A stretch of DNA of 64,000 bases from Siphonodentalium dalli (GCA_032622095.1 CP136064.1:146882864-146946863); one strand, 5' to 3'. Positions 45,165-57,238 are shown, counted from the stretch's first letter. Made by a program: numbers and translations. The notes: generated by a model not told the origin, from the letters alone.

Positions 45165-47872
45165 TAGATCAGGGGGGGGGGGGTCGGAAAAAATTTCTAG
45201 GCACGTATGATGGTTTTTTTTTTCCGGCCTCGGACCACCCACCCACCCAATTTCTTCAGTTTCCGGCCTTTTTTTCCAGGCAATTTTGGACACCCACCCT
45301 TTTTTTTCCATTTCAGGAATTTTTTTCCGGTCAGTTTTGGACACCCACCCCCCCTAAATTTGAGAAAATTATCAATTGAGCAACCAAATAGCTGATTATC
45401 CATTATCCCTGATTATCCTGCATTATCAAGCATTATTAGGCTTTAACCATGAAGATATATGAACCATGAAATAAAAATGCAATATTGTATAAGAACAATT
45501 CAAAATACAGGAGTTTGCGGCAACTGTCTGAGAACCGTCTGTCATAGTTTATTGCGCGATATTTTAATAGAACAGTGCATAATGAAGATAACGATACTAT
45601 TTGAATTTATCATATAAGTGTCATTAATCAAGAAATGTTTCAACATAATCACAATTCTAGCGATAGGCAGAATGCCAAAGTTTTTATTAACATTCATTTT
45701 CATAATATATAGTCATATGATCTAGTCACATAATCAGATTTGAGTATTCTACAGACTACATGGTACAACACATTTCAGATTATTTTATATTTTGATATTT
45801 GCTATGTGATTTATTGCTTGAACCAAATTGTTTATCAACACATGTGGAAATACAACTGTTCATCCCAGTTCAAAGAATAATGCTTATTCCAAACATTATA
45901 GCCATGATATACCCGTATGACTCTTCTCGGGGCATCTCAGAAACCAGAACTGAGGAAACATGTTATAGCGTGTAATGGCATGCTGGTAGCCACTGCCTGA
46001 AGTATTAGGCTTCGTAATAATTGGGAATAACATATGGATAGATAGCCCAATCTCACTTCTTTTTTGCTCACGATATCAGTGATGATAAAATCTTTGTTAG
46101 GGTGGATACACACATGCATGTAATGTCTGTATGTAAAATACATGTATTTTACATGGCCACACCAATAATTGACAACATTAATCACCTGCGCGCGAGAGGT
46201 CAATTTCACCAGTGAGTAGTTATAAGCCATTATCAAACAAACTGCCATCAAGAAATTTCAGGCCAGTCATAAGCATGTCTTCTTTCATGGAAGCCGAAAT
46301 GAGTAATTCTTGTCTGATATATGTGCTGTTTTTCACGAGTTATAATTCATTTCGAAAAGTGGATTAGAGTCGGTCGATTTTATACTTGATTTGTTTCTGT
46401 CATTTCTTGGAAACAGGGTCATCCAAAACAAAAATAAAATATGCATATTTCTTTTATAGGATGATACCGGCTTGTTGAGATTTCTCTGATAATGTGAGAG
46501 CGAGCTCATGTGATAACATTAATTCAATTGGGATTGCAAATATTCATTATAGCGCCAAAATATAATGCAGGTACAGCGTTGGAATTAAAAAGAGTGACCC
46601 CCCATTTATATATATGTTTCTCAAGCCAAAGGTTGAACAAGCTCCTAACTGTCACAAGCTTTAATTATAACATTTTCGACCATAATCCATGATTGGGGGA
46701 GGGGCTGGTTCTCGAAAGCTTCCAATAACTAAGGGAGTTAATTGAATGTATCAGCCGGGATTATCTGGGCAAGAATTACAATATAATGTTTTACTTAAAT
46801 ATTCCATAGTTGTACATTTTGCGTATACATGTATAACTGTATAACACAAGAGAGGAAAGGTGACGTAGTTGGGAACTCGTAGCTAGGCAACCCTTTCGCC
46901 GAATGAAGACAACATCAACAACATGCATTCAAATTTAAAGCTGTATAATATGTTCATAATTATATGAATATCATAAATTGCTGCATGTTAGATTAATCAC
47001 TCGTAGAAAACAGACACGACAGACATGACTACGATATTTATAAAGCAGGGTGTCAGGACTCAGGGTGCTGGATGCACACCCCCGTCGAGGAAATATGCAA
47101 TGGTGAATTCGGTAACTTCTGGGATAATATAGCCCCCCCCCCGTGCATGTTGGGGGTCATAGCCCCCTGCGTTGGGGAAGAGGCCATCACTGGTATTAAC
47201 ATCAATAGAAGACTGACAATGATTTAAACAGAACGTCGACCATTTGAGTTATCGCGCGAATAATTATTTTAAGCGGCCTGACGACTTTGTCCCAGTCAAC
47301 GGCTCTTCAGCGGTTCAGAGTTTAACTCACTGTGGTCAAACACAGTCGCAATGATTGGGTTGTCAGCGGACACATATTACACGGTGTGTATGATCCATGT
47401 AAAACGCCAAATACACGATATTTACAGAGATTACATGCATGTGTGTATCCACCCTTACTGTGATTAACATTAAAAGCTGATCCACATTAACTTGGAAAAC
47501 AATTTGAAATTGTTCAAGCTGGCCCGGCTGGCCTTCAATTTAAATGTTAAGATTTTATGTTTTACGTTTTCAAAAGTCTATTTTATTCCATTATTTATTA
47601 TATCTTTATTTCCATGTCACATATGGTCAAGTGTCCTTTCATTTTATTGCTTATTTTCAGCTGAGTTTTGAATAGTTATTCTTATTTTGTTGTATCAGTA
47701 GATGGAATCCTGATTAAATTTTATTTTTTATCAATAGCGCATAAAAATAAGACCCAATAGCAGAAATGGAAAAAAAATTTTGAACATGGAAAAAACTGCT
47801 TTTCGGCCCGAGAGACACCCACCCACCCCATCATACGTGCCTGGAATTTTTTTCCGACCCCCCCTGAATAGA
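45165..47872. mobile_element. 2.7-kb degenerate foldback with G/C-tract ends
   Basis: AGATCAGGGGGGGGGGGG...GGAAAAAATTTCTAGGCACG (45165-45206) corresponds inverted to CATACGTGCCTGGAATTTTT...CCCCCCCTGAATAGAT (47833-47872). A second inner pair, GGGTGGATACACACATGCAT near 46100 and its complement near 47440, confirms the palindromic plan. The arms are diverged. No coding sequence was recognised; the frames at 45159-45403 are translations of the G-tract end. Confidence 0.65.
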
Positions 47873-50195
47873 TTGCCGATAAAATACGTTAATTAATATG
47901 CCAAACAATTTGTGATAATTGAATAATAACTGGATGAATATGAATATTATGAACTTGATTTGCTGGAATATTAGATGTTACAAGTATATGACAATCAATG
48001 ATGATTAAAGTGTAATTTGATGCGATGAAATTGGAGTGAAATGACACAAATTATGTGCATATATAAACTACGGAATCGGAAACGCAATAGAAGTGTTTCC
48101 GATGAGGAAATGTGCATCACAAATTATTACAGCCAATTAATCTAACAATGCCTAATATTATAAAACAATACAAATGACATTTTACCAGAGGGGTACATCG
48201 TAGCTATGCTACATGTGTTTATACTAATAAAAGGAGTACGTAAATGATTGGAGTGTGATCGGACCACCTGTTTGGCTTGTATTGATGACTTATTTTGTTG
48301 GTGTATCATGAAGCTGATTAGAAGTAAAACTGAAAAAAATAAGCATGGGCAATAGAGAAATGAAGTGGTTGGATAGATGCATTGTATTGCCAGCCGAAAC
48401 ACCTCTATACGAGTACTGTCTGGAAGCCATTATTTTGCGATTATTCATTCTGAATTACAAAATATTCTCCCATGCACCAGCCCAAACCATAGGCGACCCG
48501 GTGATTCCGGGGGCTTATTCCATGGGCAATGTCCGGCGTGCCAAAATCATCATGTCGCCAAGATAATTCACTATCATTTGCACAGACTTCAGAAAAATTT
48601 TCACTTTTCAAAGAAGCTTTGATCTTCCATCACTAACCCTCCATAGTATACCGTAATTGTACTGAATGTTATTGTCACCAGTTCCATATAGGCCTAATAT
48701 AAAGCAATATAAACTTGTCCCATAACACAGGAAAACGCGTCATTTTGAATGTAGTATACGCAAAATTTCCCAGACCCCCACCTACCAGAGTGGGGGGGGG
48801 GGGGTTAAACCCCCTCTCGTGGCTCTCCCCCACTCGCTGCTTCGCGGCTCGGATGATGCTACGCATGATATATACAGCAATACATAGCGCTTACTCATTT
48901 CAAATTTTCTGGATCCGCCATGTTAGGTTTTTGTTTACCAACTGTAACTAATTTTATATGAATCGTTCTCGGTATGAACACCACTATTTGACGTTTGCCA
49001 GTTAATTGGTTGCTGGATTATACGTGCAATGGTGAAAGTCCATGAGATATTGGTCGACCTTTGCAACCCCAGGACTCAACTTCACACCATTAGTTTATTC
49101 TTTAAGGTCTAAGATGTTTCCGACGTTAACAAGAAAAAAAGTTGCCACATACACTGTTAGAAAAATGCCCGTCACTTTAACGGTGTCATACCGCGCAACA
49201 TCGCTGCCAACCTTAGACCGTTTATAATAATAAACATACGATCAGGGTGTAGCATGTTCCACGGTACAAAACCGTTTAAGTTACTGGAAGACTGTATTAT
49301 AAACCAGTAACTGTCAGACCGTTGTATGTTTTACGGTTCAACACCGTTTAATTGATATCAAGACCGTAACTAGTAAAGGTCAGACCAATGGTATTTTTCA
49401 TGGGTCAACTGGGTCAACACTAATTATTTTTTGCTCTTAATTTGCTAATTTACCGTAGAATCAGCCAAGTTCCCATTGTTAAAATATTATTTCCAGGTAG
49501 GCATTACCATTCATATGTTTTAGAATGGCCGAAACAAGGATTATTCGTAACTGAAAAATACATCTTAGTTATTCTATCACGATCATAGTTTTGATGAAAC
49601 ATAAATCCTCAATGCATAAAGTGATAGACAATACTTATGAAACTTTGCAATTTGCAGAGGATCAAACTTGTTATCTGTCTCGTGGAATTTAATCGGGAAA
49701 AAGCCAGCGGACACGTAATGTGTTCACATTTAATTAACTACTGTATAATTTGGCTGTAAATAAAAACCGATACTAGTAATAGCTGATAAGCCAACCCATC
49801 ACTATTCAGTTACGAGTAATACTAATTTCCACCATTCTAAAATATGAATCGGCATGCTCTTTTATGACATATAAAAGAACAAAGCTACACAGTTAAAACT
49901 CAAATTGATGAACATGTAAAAGTAAAACATCTTAATGGCATACTTTATGGTAACATGTAAGGCGTGAAATTGTCCAGTCACTTTTAAACACAGATTTTGT
50001 TGTTTTAACAGGGGATTCCGTACATCATGACAATACAGCACCAGTCAGAAGGAGTAGTATATTGAGGCATATTGCGATATTGAGCGCTCTTAATTTCGAA
50101 AAAGGTGCGATTATAGCGCAATACCAAAACATATTGCGATACTATTAAAGCGCGCTGAATTTCATACAGACCCGATAGTGTTATATATATATATA
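47873..50195. other. No supported gene
   Basis: AT-rich. A G run (48791-48803) opposite CCCCC (48829) lies in a short GC-rich patch. Open frames at 48345-48622 overlap in two frames and match nothing I know. (AT)n at about 50180-50195 adjoins the first Helitron of the cluster. Confidence 0.4.
49190..49400. repeat. Two to three diverged copies of an ACCGTTTA-containing unit
   Basis: ACGGTNCAAAACCGTTTAA and related ACGGTTCAACACCGTTTAA occur near 49260 and 49335, each followed by AAGACTGTA/AAGACCGTAACTAGTAA and GTCAGACCG/GTCAGACCAA. The ACGGT...ACCGT pair within each unit can form a hairpin. Confidence 0.5.
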
Positions 50196-50863
50196 CTAGA
50201 AGGTGAACCGACTTCGTCCGGGCTTTGACCTTTAATTGTCCATTTTGAAGGTGAAGGTCAGGTGGGGTCACGATTTGACCCATCCAAAACACTGCCCGTC
50301 CAAAAGTACCCAACAAAAGTACCCGATTTGACCTTGAATTGATCATTTTGAAGGTCGAGATCAGGTCGGGGTCACGACTCGACCCGTCCAAAACACTCAG
50401 TGGACAAAAGTAACCCTATATATCAACTTTCGTGGAAATCCCATCAAAATTCGCGATTTGACATTGAAATGACCCGATTTCAAGGTCAAGGTCACGTCGC
50501 ACAGGCAAATTAATAGGCATATGGCACTCCCCGACCGAAAGTACCCCCACATACCAAGTTTCATCGAAATCCCGTTATATTCGGCGTTTGACCTTGAAAT
50601 GACCCGATTTCAAGGTCAATGTCACGTCGCACGGGCAAATTAATAGGTTTATGCCACTCCTGGCCGAAGGTACCCCCACATACCAAGTTTCATCGAAATC
50701 CCGTGATATTCGGGCGTTTGACCTTGAAATTACACGATTTCAAGGTCAATGTCACGACGCACGGGCAAATAAATATGCCTATGTCACTCCCCGGCCGAAA
50801 ATACCACCACGTACCAAGTTTCATCGAAATCGGCTCGGCCGTTTTCGAGTCCATCGATTACAG

Positions 50864-50896
<33 letters not shown>

Positions 50897-50920
50897 GACA
50901 GATCTTCCAAAATATATAAT

Positions 50921-50923
<3 letters not shown>
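50196..50923 (-). mobile_element. Non-autonomous Helitron, family B, copy 1
   Basis: Read on the minus strand it starts TCTATTATATATTTTGGAAG (50923 downward) and ends with a CGGACGAAGTCGG-like hairpin and CTAG (50199-50196). The flanking bases are A and T as expected. The inside has a CA microsatellite (50864-50892) and three units of 130 bp with the GACCTTGAAATGACCCGATT segment (50461, 50591, 50721 in plus orientation). Within each unit TTGAAAT...ATTTCAA forms a small palindrome. No coding sequence. Confidence 0.8.

Positions 50924-50961
<38 letters not shown>
50862..50961. repeat. (CA)n and (TA)n microsatellites
   Basis: (CA)n at 50864-50892 grades into CAGACAGACAG inside the Helitron. (TA)n at 50924-50961 lies between two Helitrons. 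Confidence 0.9.
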
Positions 50962-50962
<1 letters not shown>

Positions 50963-53597
50963 TAGCAGGGTTACCCGGCGTTGCCCAGGTTAAAGTGATG
51001 TGAAACCCTCTGCATGCTGTGGATATTTGTTGGGAATAGAGAATACTCTTGCTCAAAGTGTTACACGCATTCTCATAAATTGTATATTCACATAGCATCA
51101 CAAAACATGATTCTTACACCGTCATGGAATATTAGCATAGTGGCTCACCTTGTCGATTGTCATTTCGTTTATCGCGATTAATCCGTTCCACCAATAATGA
51201 AGTATTTATTTATTTACAACTGCGTATACTTCAGACGTTATAAAATGATACATGAACATCATAAACACATTAGTTCGCAAAAATAAAAGACGACAATTGG
51301 GTTTTACATATAGAGATGTATCAATCAATCTAGTGGGTTGGACTAAGCTCTTGAGGACACCTGGCTATCATATCTCCATGAAGATACAGATGTTTTAAAG
51401 AAATTCCAGGTGCTCCTCTGTTCATGGTGCTATATATTTGCTAAATATTCTCAGTTTAAAAGAAATGTTGCTGCGCATGTATATCAGCTACATGTGCCAG
51501 ACACAGAGCGAGATATTGAATTGTTTATGTCAGTCAATGAGTCTGTTCTAAAAAATATGCTGTATCGGGCAGATATACCCTTGTCAGATGTCAGTGCTGG
51601 TGTATCCTGCAAAGTCATGTGCTACTGACTGCGTTTTCTTTTATATCAGAAGAAAATATATTTGACTGCACACTGACCACTATTTTTGAACAGGCCTTCG
51701 ATACATTTCCAAATCTCTTTACAAATTGTAACTTTTTTTGTGGAAACTGTATTGAATGGAACAGACTCAATTGTGTTATAATATATATGCAATCCTTTGA
51801 CGGTTCGAGGTCTCTCAGTTTGCAAGAATATATGTATCTCTTAAATAGAATAATAAATATACTTTTAATGCTTCTTCTATGTATCTCTTTTTGTTAGCCC
51901 ATTATGTGAATGCCCTGATTGCCATCCCCGTATAAATATGACAGTTGAGAAGATATAATTGTTCAAGTGACTTAAATGGTTCACCATTTGTCGAGATTGT
52001 GAAATTTGAACGCCAACAAATCCTTAAAATGATATGGAGATGGCATGGGTGACTATATATAACTTATAGTTTCATATCGGCGAATAGCAATCTTATCAAT
52101 GATAGTGCATATCCTCTCGCCATCCGTGACCCAAACGACACCAAAAGTTATTTAATTCATCGTATCATTAGAGAAGAACGTGTATGCATTTGGTGGAAAT
52201 AAGTGCTAAATATATTTGTATCAGCTTTGGTGCAACTGCCATCCTCATGCATGACTTCAACGCCGCCACATTTGACATATTTAAACCACGTCCATTAGAC
52301 TCTTGGATGCATAATATACGGTACTGGAGATGATTATATATAGGTTTGGTGGAAATCTGCACTAAAATAGTTTATTAAATCAATTGTTGATGCCCCCGGC
52401 AACGCTGACTCGAACAGCGCCATATCGCTGAGATGATTATATATGCGTTTGGTGGAAATCGGCGACAGAACTATTTCACCATACTTTTCTTCCCCAGACA
52501 CCAACAGCGTCACTTTAGAAAACTTTAACCCACGCCATTATCTTCCTCGTAAAAGTCACCCCTCTTAGAACGCCTTGGTGCAATCTCGATTGTACCCCGT
52601 GAAGTTATATATAGAACGCATACAGAGACAGAAAGAAAGACAGCACGATTTGATTTCTCGTATCATTTGAGAAGAACGTGTCTGAATTTGATGGTAATTG
52701 GTTCTAAAAATATGTTTTATCAGTTTTGGTGACCCTTACGTCCCTATTTCGGACTCAAGCGGCGGCACGTTTGTCACCGTTTAACCACACACTTAGACTC
52801 ACTAGAGATGCATATATATAAAATTGGTGAAAATTGGCGAGTATACAAATTCGTATCAAATTTAATAACAATATCTCTCACCCAGAGGCACCAATTTGGT
52901 GTATCTAAACCACAAGATAAGATTCCTCGTATCACGGAGAAGAATATGTATCAATCTAGTGGAAATCGGCACTAAACTTATTGTTATCATTTGTTTGTGT
53001 CCCACTCACCTCTATACACAACTGACTCGAATGGCACCACTTATGACATCCTTAAACCACACAATTGCACTCCTGATATCATGGAGATGATTACTTATAA
53101 GTTTGGTGCTAATCGGCGACTAAACAAATTCTGATCAAATTTGGTGACCATCCCACCCCTCCCCATCTCTCACCCAAGCAGCACCAATATGGTGTCTTTA
53201 GATTCCTCGTATCATAGATAAGAACGTGTATCAATTTGGTGAAAATTGGCGCTAAAAATATTGTGTCTCAATTTTGGTGCCCCTCTCCCTTTCAGTGCAC
53301 AACTGACTCGAATGAGGCCATATTTGCTAGAGTTAAGCCACACCAATAGACTCCTCATACCATGGGGGTGATTTTGTATAAGTGTGGTGGCAATCGGCGT
53401 CTAAACCCATTCTTATCAAATTTAGTGCCCACCCACAATCTGTCATACAAACGACAACAATTTGTCGTTGTTAAATCGCACAATTAGATTCCTTATATCA
53501 TGGAGAAGAATATATATCAATTTGGTGGAAATCGGCGCTAAAATTAGTTTGATCAATTTTGGTGCCCCTCGCCCCTTCCGTGCACCCCTGACTGGGA
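50962..53597 (-). mobile_element. Non-autonomous Helitron, family C, copy 1 (5'-truncated)
   Basis: The minus-strand 3' end is CCTGGGCAACGCCGGG (hairpin), TAACCCTG, CTAG (50965-50962), next to T. It includes a nonrepetitive 3' portion (50962-52020) shared with copy 2, then about nine units of roughly 165 bp (52070-53590) built on AATTTGGTGGAAATCGGCGC, GATTCCTCGTATCATGGAGA and CTGACTCGAA(C/T)G. The 5' end is cut at about 53597 by a family B piece of the opposite orientation. A near-identical inverted copy of 52025-53590 lies at 60756-62333. Confidence 0.75.
51348..51628 (+). pseudogene. Possible captured exon in Helitron family C
   Basis: On the plus strand (antisense to the Helitron) a frame follows an AG at 51346 and reads LEDTWLSYLHEDTDV, then CSWCYIFAKYSQF, AAHVYQLHVPDTERDIELF, and ends in a stop at 51626. 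The collinear copy at 57648-57900 keeps much of this (LEDTWLAYLHEDTDV, DTERDFELFMSVEEP) but has frame changes. A CxxC followed by HxxxxH could be a zinc-binding finger. Helitrons are known to capture gene pieces, so a captured exon is plausible. I recognise no parent protein, and coincidence is possible. Confidence 0.3.
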
Positions 53598-53897
53598 TTT
53601 CGACGAAATTTGATACGTTGGGTTACTTTTGTCCACTGAGTGTTTTGGACGGGTCGATTCGTGACCCCGACCTGACCTTGACGTTCAAAATGATCAATTC
53701 GAGGTCAAATCGGGTAAAACCGGAAGGATTTCGACGGGTACTTTTGTCGGGTACTTTTGTCCGGGCAGTGTTTTGGACGGGTCAAATCGTGACCCCACCT
53801 TACCTTGACCTTCAAAATGGACAATTCAACGTCAAATCGCGCAATTCGCCGAAAAGCAGAGGGGAAACAGCCCGGACGAAGTCGGGTCCACCTGCTA

Positions 53898-53898
<1 letters not shown>
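53598..53898 (+). mobile_element. Helitron family B 3' portion, plus strand
   Basis: From TTTCGACGAAATTTGATACG to the hairpin GCCCGGACGAAGTCGGG (53872-53888), CACCTG and CTAG (53895-53898), followed by T. The 5' portion is missing, replaced by family C. It points toward the family B copy at 53973 across a (TA)n run. Confidence 0.75.

Positions 53899-53972
<74 letters not shown>
53899..53972. repeat. (TA)n between two facing Helitron 3' ends
   Basis: About 37 TA dinucleotides. Both flanking CTAG ends belong to family B, so the whole CTAG-(TA)n-CTAG block is palindromic. Confidence 0.95.
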
Positions 53973-53973
<1 letters not shown>

Positions 53974-54652
53974 TAGAAGGTGACCCGACTTCGTCCGGGC
54001 TTTGACCTTGAATTGACCATTTTGAAGGTCAAGGTCAGGTGGGGTCAAACACCAACACCCCAAAAATGGTGGAAATCGGCCCAGCGGATACCGGGAAATC
54101 GGCCCAGCGGATACCGAGATACCCTATGCATCAAATTTCGTCCGTAAAAATCCGCTAGATATCGCCAAGACGTCTGAAACAGTCAAATGCATCGGCCGGT
54201 TAAGCGTTAACGTGATCTAACGTTATGACATCTAACGACGTCATAGAAGTTACGCATTGTTTTTATCCTGATGGAAGATAGTACCACTTCTTCTTGATAA
54301 TTGAGGCAGATAACTAAAACGGATACACACGCATTATATATCGTTGGAAAGAGGAAACACGAAAGATTCTCACTGTGTCATTATTATGACTGGCGTTTTA
54401 TTATTCGCGCTGTTTCGAATCGATTTGTAAGCACCGAACTCAAATGAAAGTCCCGTAACACAGCGTAAAAACAGATTTGACCTCGGCACGTGAAAAGTTG
54501 ACCTCGGATCTGAAAATCAATAGTCCTATGTCACCCCCCGGCCGAAAATACCCCCACATACCAAGTTTCATCGAAATCGGGTCGGCCGTTTTCGAGTTCA
54601 TCGATTACACACAAACAAACAAACAAACAGATCTTCCAAAATATATAATAGA
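53973..54652 (-). mobile_element. Non-autonomous Helitron, family B, copy 2
   Basis: The minus-strand 5' end is TCTATTATATATTTTGGAAG (from 54652) and the 3' end is hairpin AGCCCGGACGAAGTCGGGT plus CTAG (53976-53973). The middle (54060-54500) is largely nonrepetitive, unlike copy 1. The next element starts at the very next base. Confidence 0.8.
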
Positions 54653-54980
54653 CTAGCCGATGAGCCCGACGTTGTCCGGGCTATTCAAAAACCAAATTTC
54701 AAGTCGATAGCTCCACCCGTTTCCGAGATCTGGTCTGCGCATGCGCGAAGCTGGCGTCGCACGGGCTCGGCGACCCGATAAAATTCGTATTCGGGGCAAG
54801 ATACATTCACATACCAAATTTCAAGTCGATAGCTCCACCCGTTTCCGAGATCTCGTCTGCGCATGCGCTGCACGGGTGTCGCACGGGCGCGCCAATACGA
54901 CAACGACCACCGCCTGGTCAAACTACACACACGTACCAAGTTTCGTCCCGATCGGTGGCGAATCGTAGATTTGTATAAAG

Positions 54981-55014
<34 letters not shown>

Positions 55015-55034
55015 TTGTATCAAAATATATAATA
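54653..55034 (-). mobile_element. Non-autonomous Helitron, family A, copy 4
   Basis: The same family as 1759-3404, with hairpin and CTAG at 54656-54653. Two 122-bp units carry GCGCATGCGC (or GCGCATGCGCT) and GACAGACAGACA is present near the 5' end. The two terminal bases TC are missing at the 5' side (TATTATATATTTTGATAC). Confidence 0.8.
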
Positions 55035-55602
55035 CTAGCCGATGAGCCCGACGTTGTCCGGGCTATTCAAAAACCAAATTTCAAGTCGATAGCTCTACCC
55101 AGCCCGACGTTGTCCGGGCTATTCAAAAACCAAATTCCAAGTCGATAGCTCTACCCGTTTCCGAGATCCGGTCTGCGCATGCGCGAAGCTGGCGTCGCAC
55201 GGGCTCGGCTACCCGAGAAAATTCGTATCCGGGGCAAGATACATTCACATACCAAATTTCAAGTCGATAGCTCCACCCGTTTCCGAGATCCCGTCTGCGC
55301 ATGCGCGCGAACCTGGCGTCGCACGGGCTCGGCGACCCGATAAAATTCGTATCCGGGGCAAGATACATTCACATACCAAATTTCAAGTCGATAGCTCCAC
55401 CCGTTTCCGAGATCTCGTCTGCGCATGCGCGAAGCGGGCGCCGCACGGGCTCGCCAATACGACAACGTCCACCGCCTGGTCAAACTACACACACGTACCA
55501 AGTTTGGTCCCGATCGGTCGAGAATCGTAGATTTGTATAAATGACAAACATACATACAGACAAACATACAAACAGACAGAGGTCTTCAAAATATATATGA
55601 GA
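55035..55602 (-). mobile_element. Non-autonomous Helitron, family A, copy 5
   Basis: CTAG at 55038-55035, and the 5' TCTCATATATATTTTGAAGA end at 55602. The 3' hairpin segment is duplicated: a 55-bp stretch with GCCCGACGTTGTCCGGGC recurs at 55049 and 55101, giving an internal second 3' end without CTAG. Three 122-bp units are present. Confidence 0.8.
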
Positions 55603-56802
55603 CTAGCAGGTTAGCCCGCCACCGGCGGCTTGTCCGAAACATGACATTTTTTTAATATTTTGTTTTAATTTTTAGCTCCACGCGTTTCAATAAGAAAAAT
55701 TTGTACCCGGTAGCTCCACCCGTTTCCGAGATCTGGTCTGCGCATGCGCGAAGCTGGCGTCGCACGGACTCGGCGACCCGATAAAATTTGTACCCGGCGC
55801 AAGATACATTCACATAGCAAATTTCAAGTCGATAGCTCCACCCGTTTCCGATATCTCGTCTGCGCATGCGCTGCACGGGCGTCGCACGGGCTCGCCAATA
55901 CGACAGCGACGACCACCTGGTCAAACTACACTCACGTACCAAGTTTCGTCCCGATCGGTCGAGGTGTTGGTATCTGATGCAAAAGACGAAATTGTGAGTG
56001 TTGGTCAATAGTCCCTGCCGTGAACCTCATCGTCGCAAAGAGCGGACAGTCAATTAACCCCGTTGGGAACCTCAATCACCAACGCGACGTAAACATGTGT
56101 TGCGTTCTAAAAATAGGAAAGCATTTTCTCTCTGCATAATTCTGCAGATGCTAATAACGTTGCTCCCCGTAGGTAGCAATATCGTTGTTGTTGATATTTA
56201 CGGCTTGGGGGCTATTTTCTTATTTAGCAAGTTTGAGCTCAATCGGTTCGAGTCTATAAAGGACACACTCATATATATGACACTTCCCGTGGGTAGCAAG
56301 TTTGAGCTCAATCGGCATTCCCTGGAATTTCCCGTAGATTGGCAGATTCCAGTAGCTTTTTATAACGGTATATCTGGGGAGAAATCTGATGCTATATTCG
56401 TGATTATCTGGGATGATTTCGGTATATAACTATATACTGTAAAAACAAAGCGCGCCATCCGTGCTCGCAGGGTTGGTCAGAAACAAATGTTTTTTAAATT
56501 TAATGTATGTTCCGTATATCTCTCTGCAGATGCAAATAGCGTTGAATGGCAAACAGACGCTCTTTATAGAGATGCGTAAAAAACAAACGCTCATTAAATA
56601 ATCACTTGATTAACCCACGCCGTGCCTTTGCGGTGATTTGAGATTGGAGAACGGGTGCTCTGAGCTTTTCTAAACTGCGACCACGGTCGTGTCGGTGGGA
56701 TTTGACACTTACCTAGGAAGTTTGAGCTCAATCTGTACACGCGTTTTGGATTCTATGAAGTACACACACATATATACGAAGTCTCAAAATATATAGTATA
56801 GA
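55603..56802 (-). mobile_element. Helitron, family D (1.2 kb), chimeric
   Basis: The 3' end on the minus strand is GCCGCCGGTGGCGGGC, TAACCTG, CTAG (55606-55603). The 5' end is TCTATACTATATATTTTGAG (56802 downward). Between about 55705 and 55965 it carries family A 122-bp units (GCGCATGCGC at 55740). The rest (55980-56790) is its own sequence with repeated GGTAGCAA(G)TTTGAGCTCAATC segments. It therefore looks like a mosaic of a different Helitron and a family A core. Confidence 0.7.
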
Positions 56803-57237
56803 CTAGCCGATGAGCCCGACGTTGTCCGTGCTGTTCAAAAACCAAATTTCAAGTCGATAGCTCTACCCAGCCCGACGTTGTCCGGGCTATTCAAAAACCA
56901 AATTTCAAGTCGATAGCTCTACCCGTTTCCGAGATCTGGTCTGCGCATGCGCGAAGCTGGCGTCGCACGGGCTCGGCGACCCGATAAAATTCGTATCCGG
57001 GGCAAGATACATTCACATACCAAATTTCAAGTCGATAGCTCCACCCGTTTCCGAGATCTCGTCTGCGCATGCGCTGCACGGGTGTCGCACGGGCTCGCCA
57101 ATACGACAACGTCCACCGCCTGGTCAAACTACACACACGTACCAAGTTTCGTCCTGATCGGTCGAGAATCGTAGATTTGTATTAATGACAGACAAACAGA
57201 CAGACAGACAAACAGAGGTCTTCAAAATATATATGAG

Positions 57238-57238
<1 letters not shown>
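56803..57238 (-). mobile_element. Non-autonomous Helitron, family A, copy 6
   Basis: CTAG at 56806-56803, and the 5' TCTCATATATATTTTGAAGA end at 57238 with base A beyond it (complement of T 57239). As in copy 5, the terminal hairpin segment is duplicated (56815 and 56869). This is the last member of the five-element chain starting at 53973. Confidence 0.8.

Noticed and set aside
48377-48622. GDSGG word (serine-protease-like) in an open frame
   Set aside because: No surrounding trypsin-fold motifs (His or Asp blocks) and a competing frame overlaps it. Treated as chance.
50865-50960. Z-DNA or regulatory (CA)n/(TA)n tract of special function
   Set aside because: The microsatellites are standard parts of, or spacers between, the Helitrons; no independent evidence of regulation.
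54653-54685. CCGATGA followed by a GC hairpin, resembling a hammerhead ribozyme core
   Set aside because: The hairpin is followed by TATTC instead of GAAA, and the first block is CCGATGA rather than CTGATGA. Read on the other strand it is a regular Helitron 3' end (hairpin plus CTAG).
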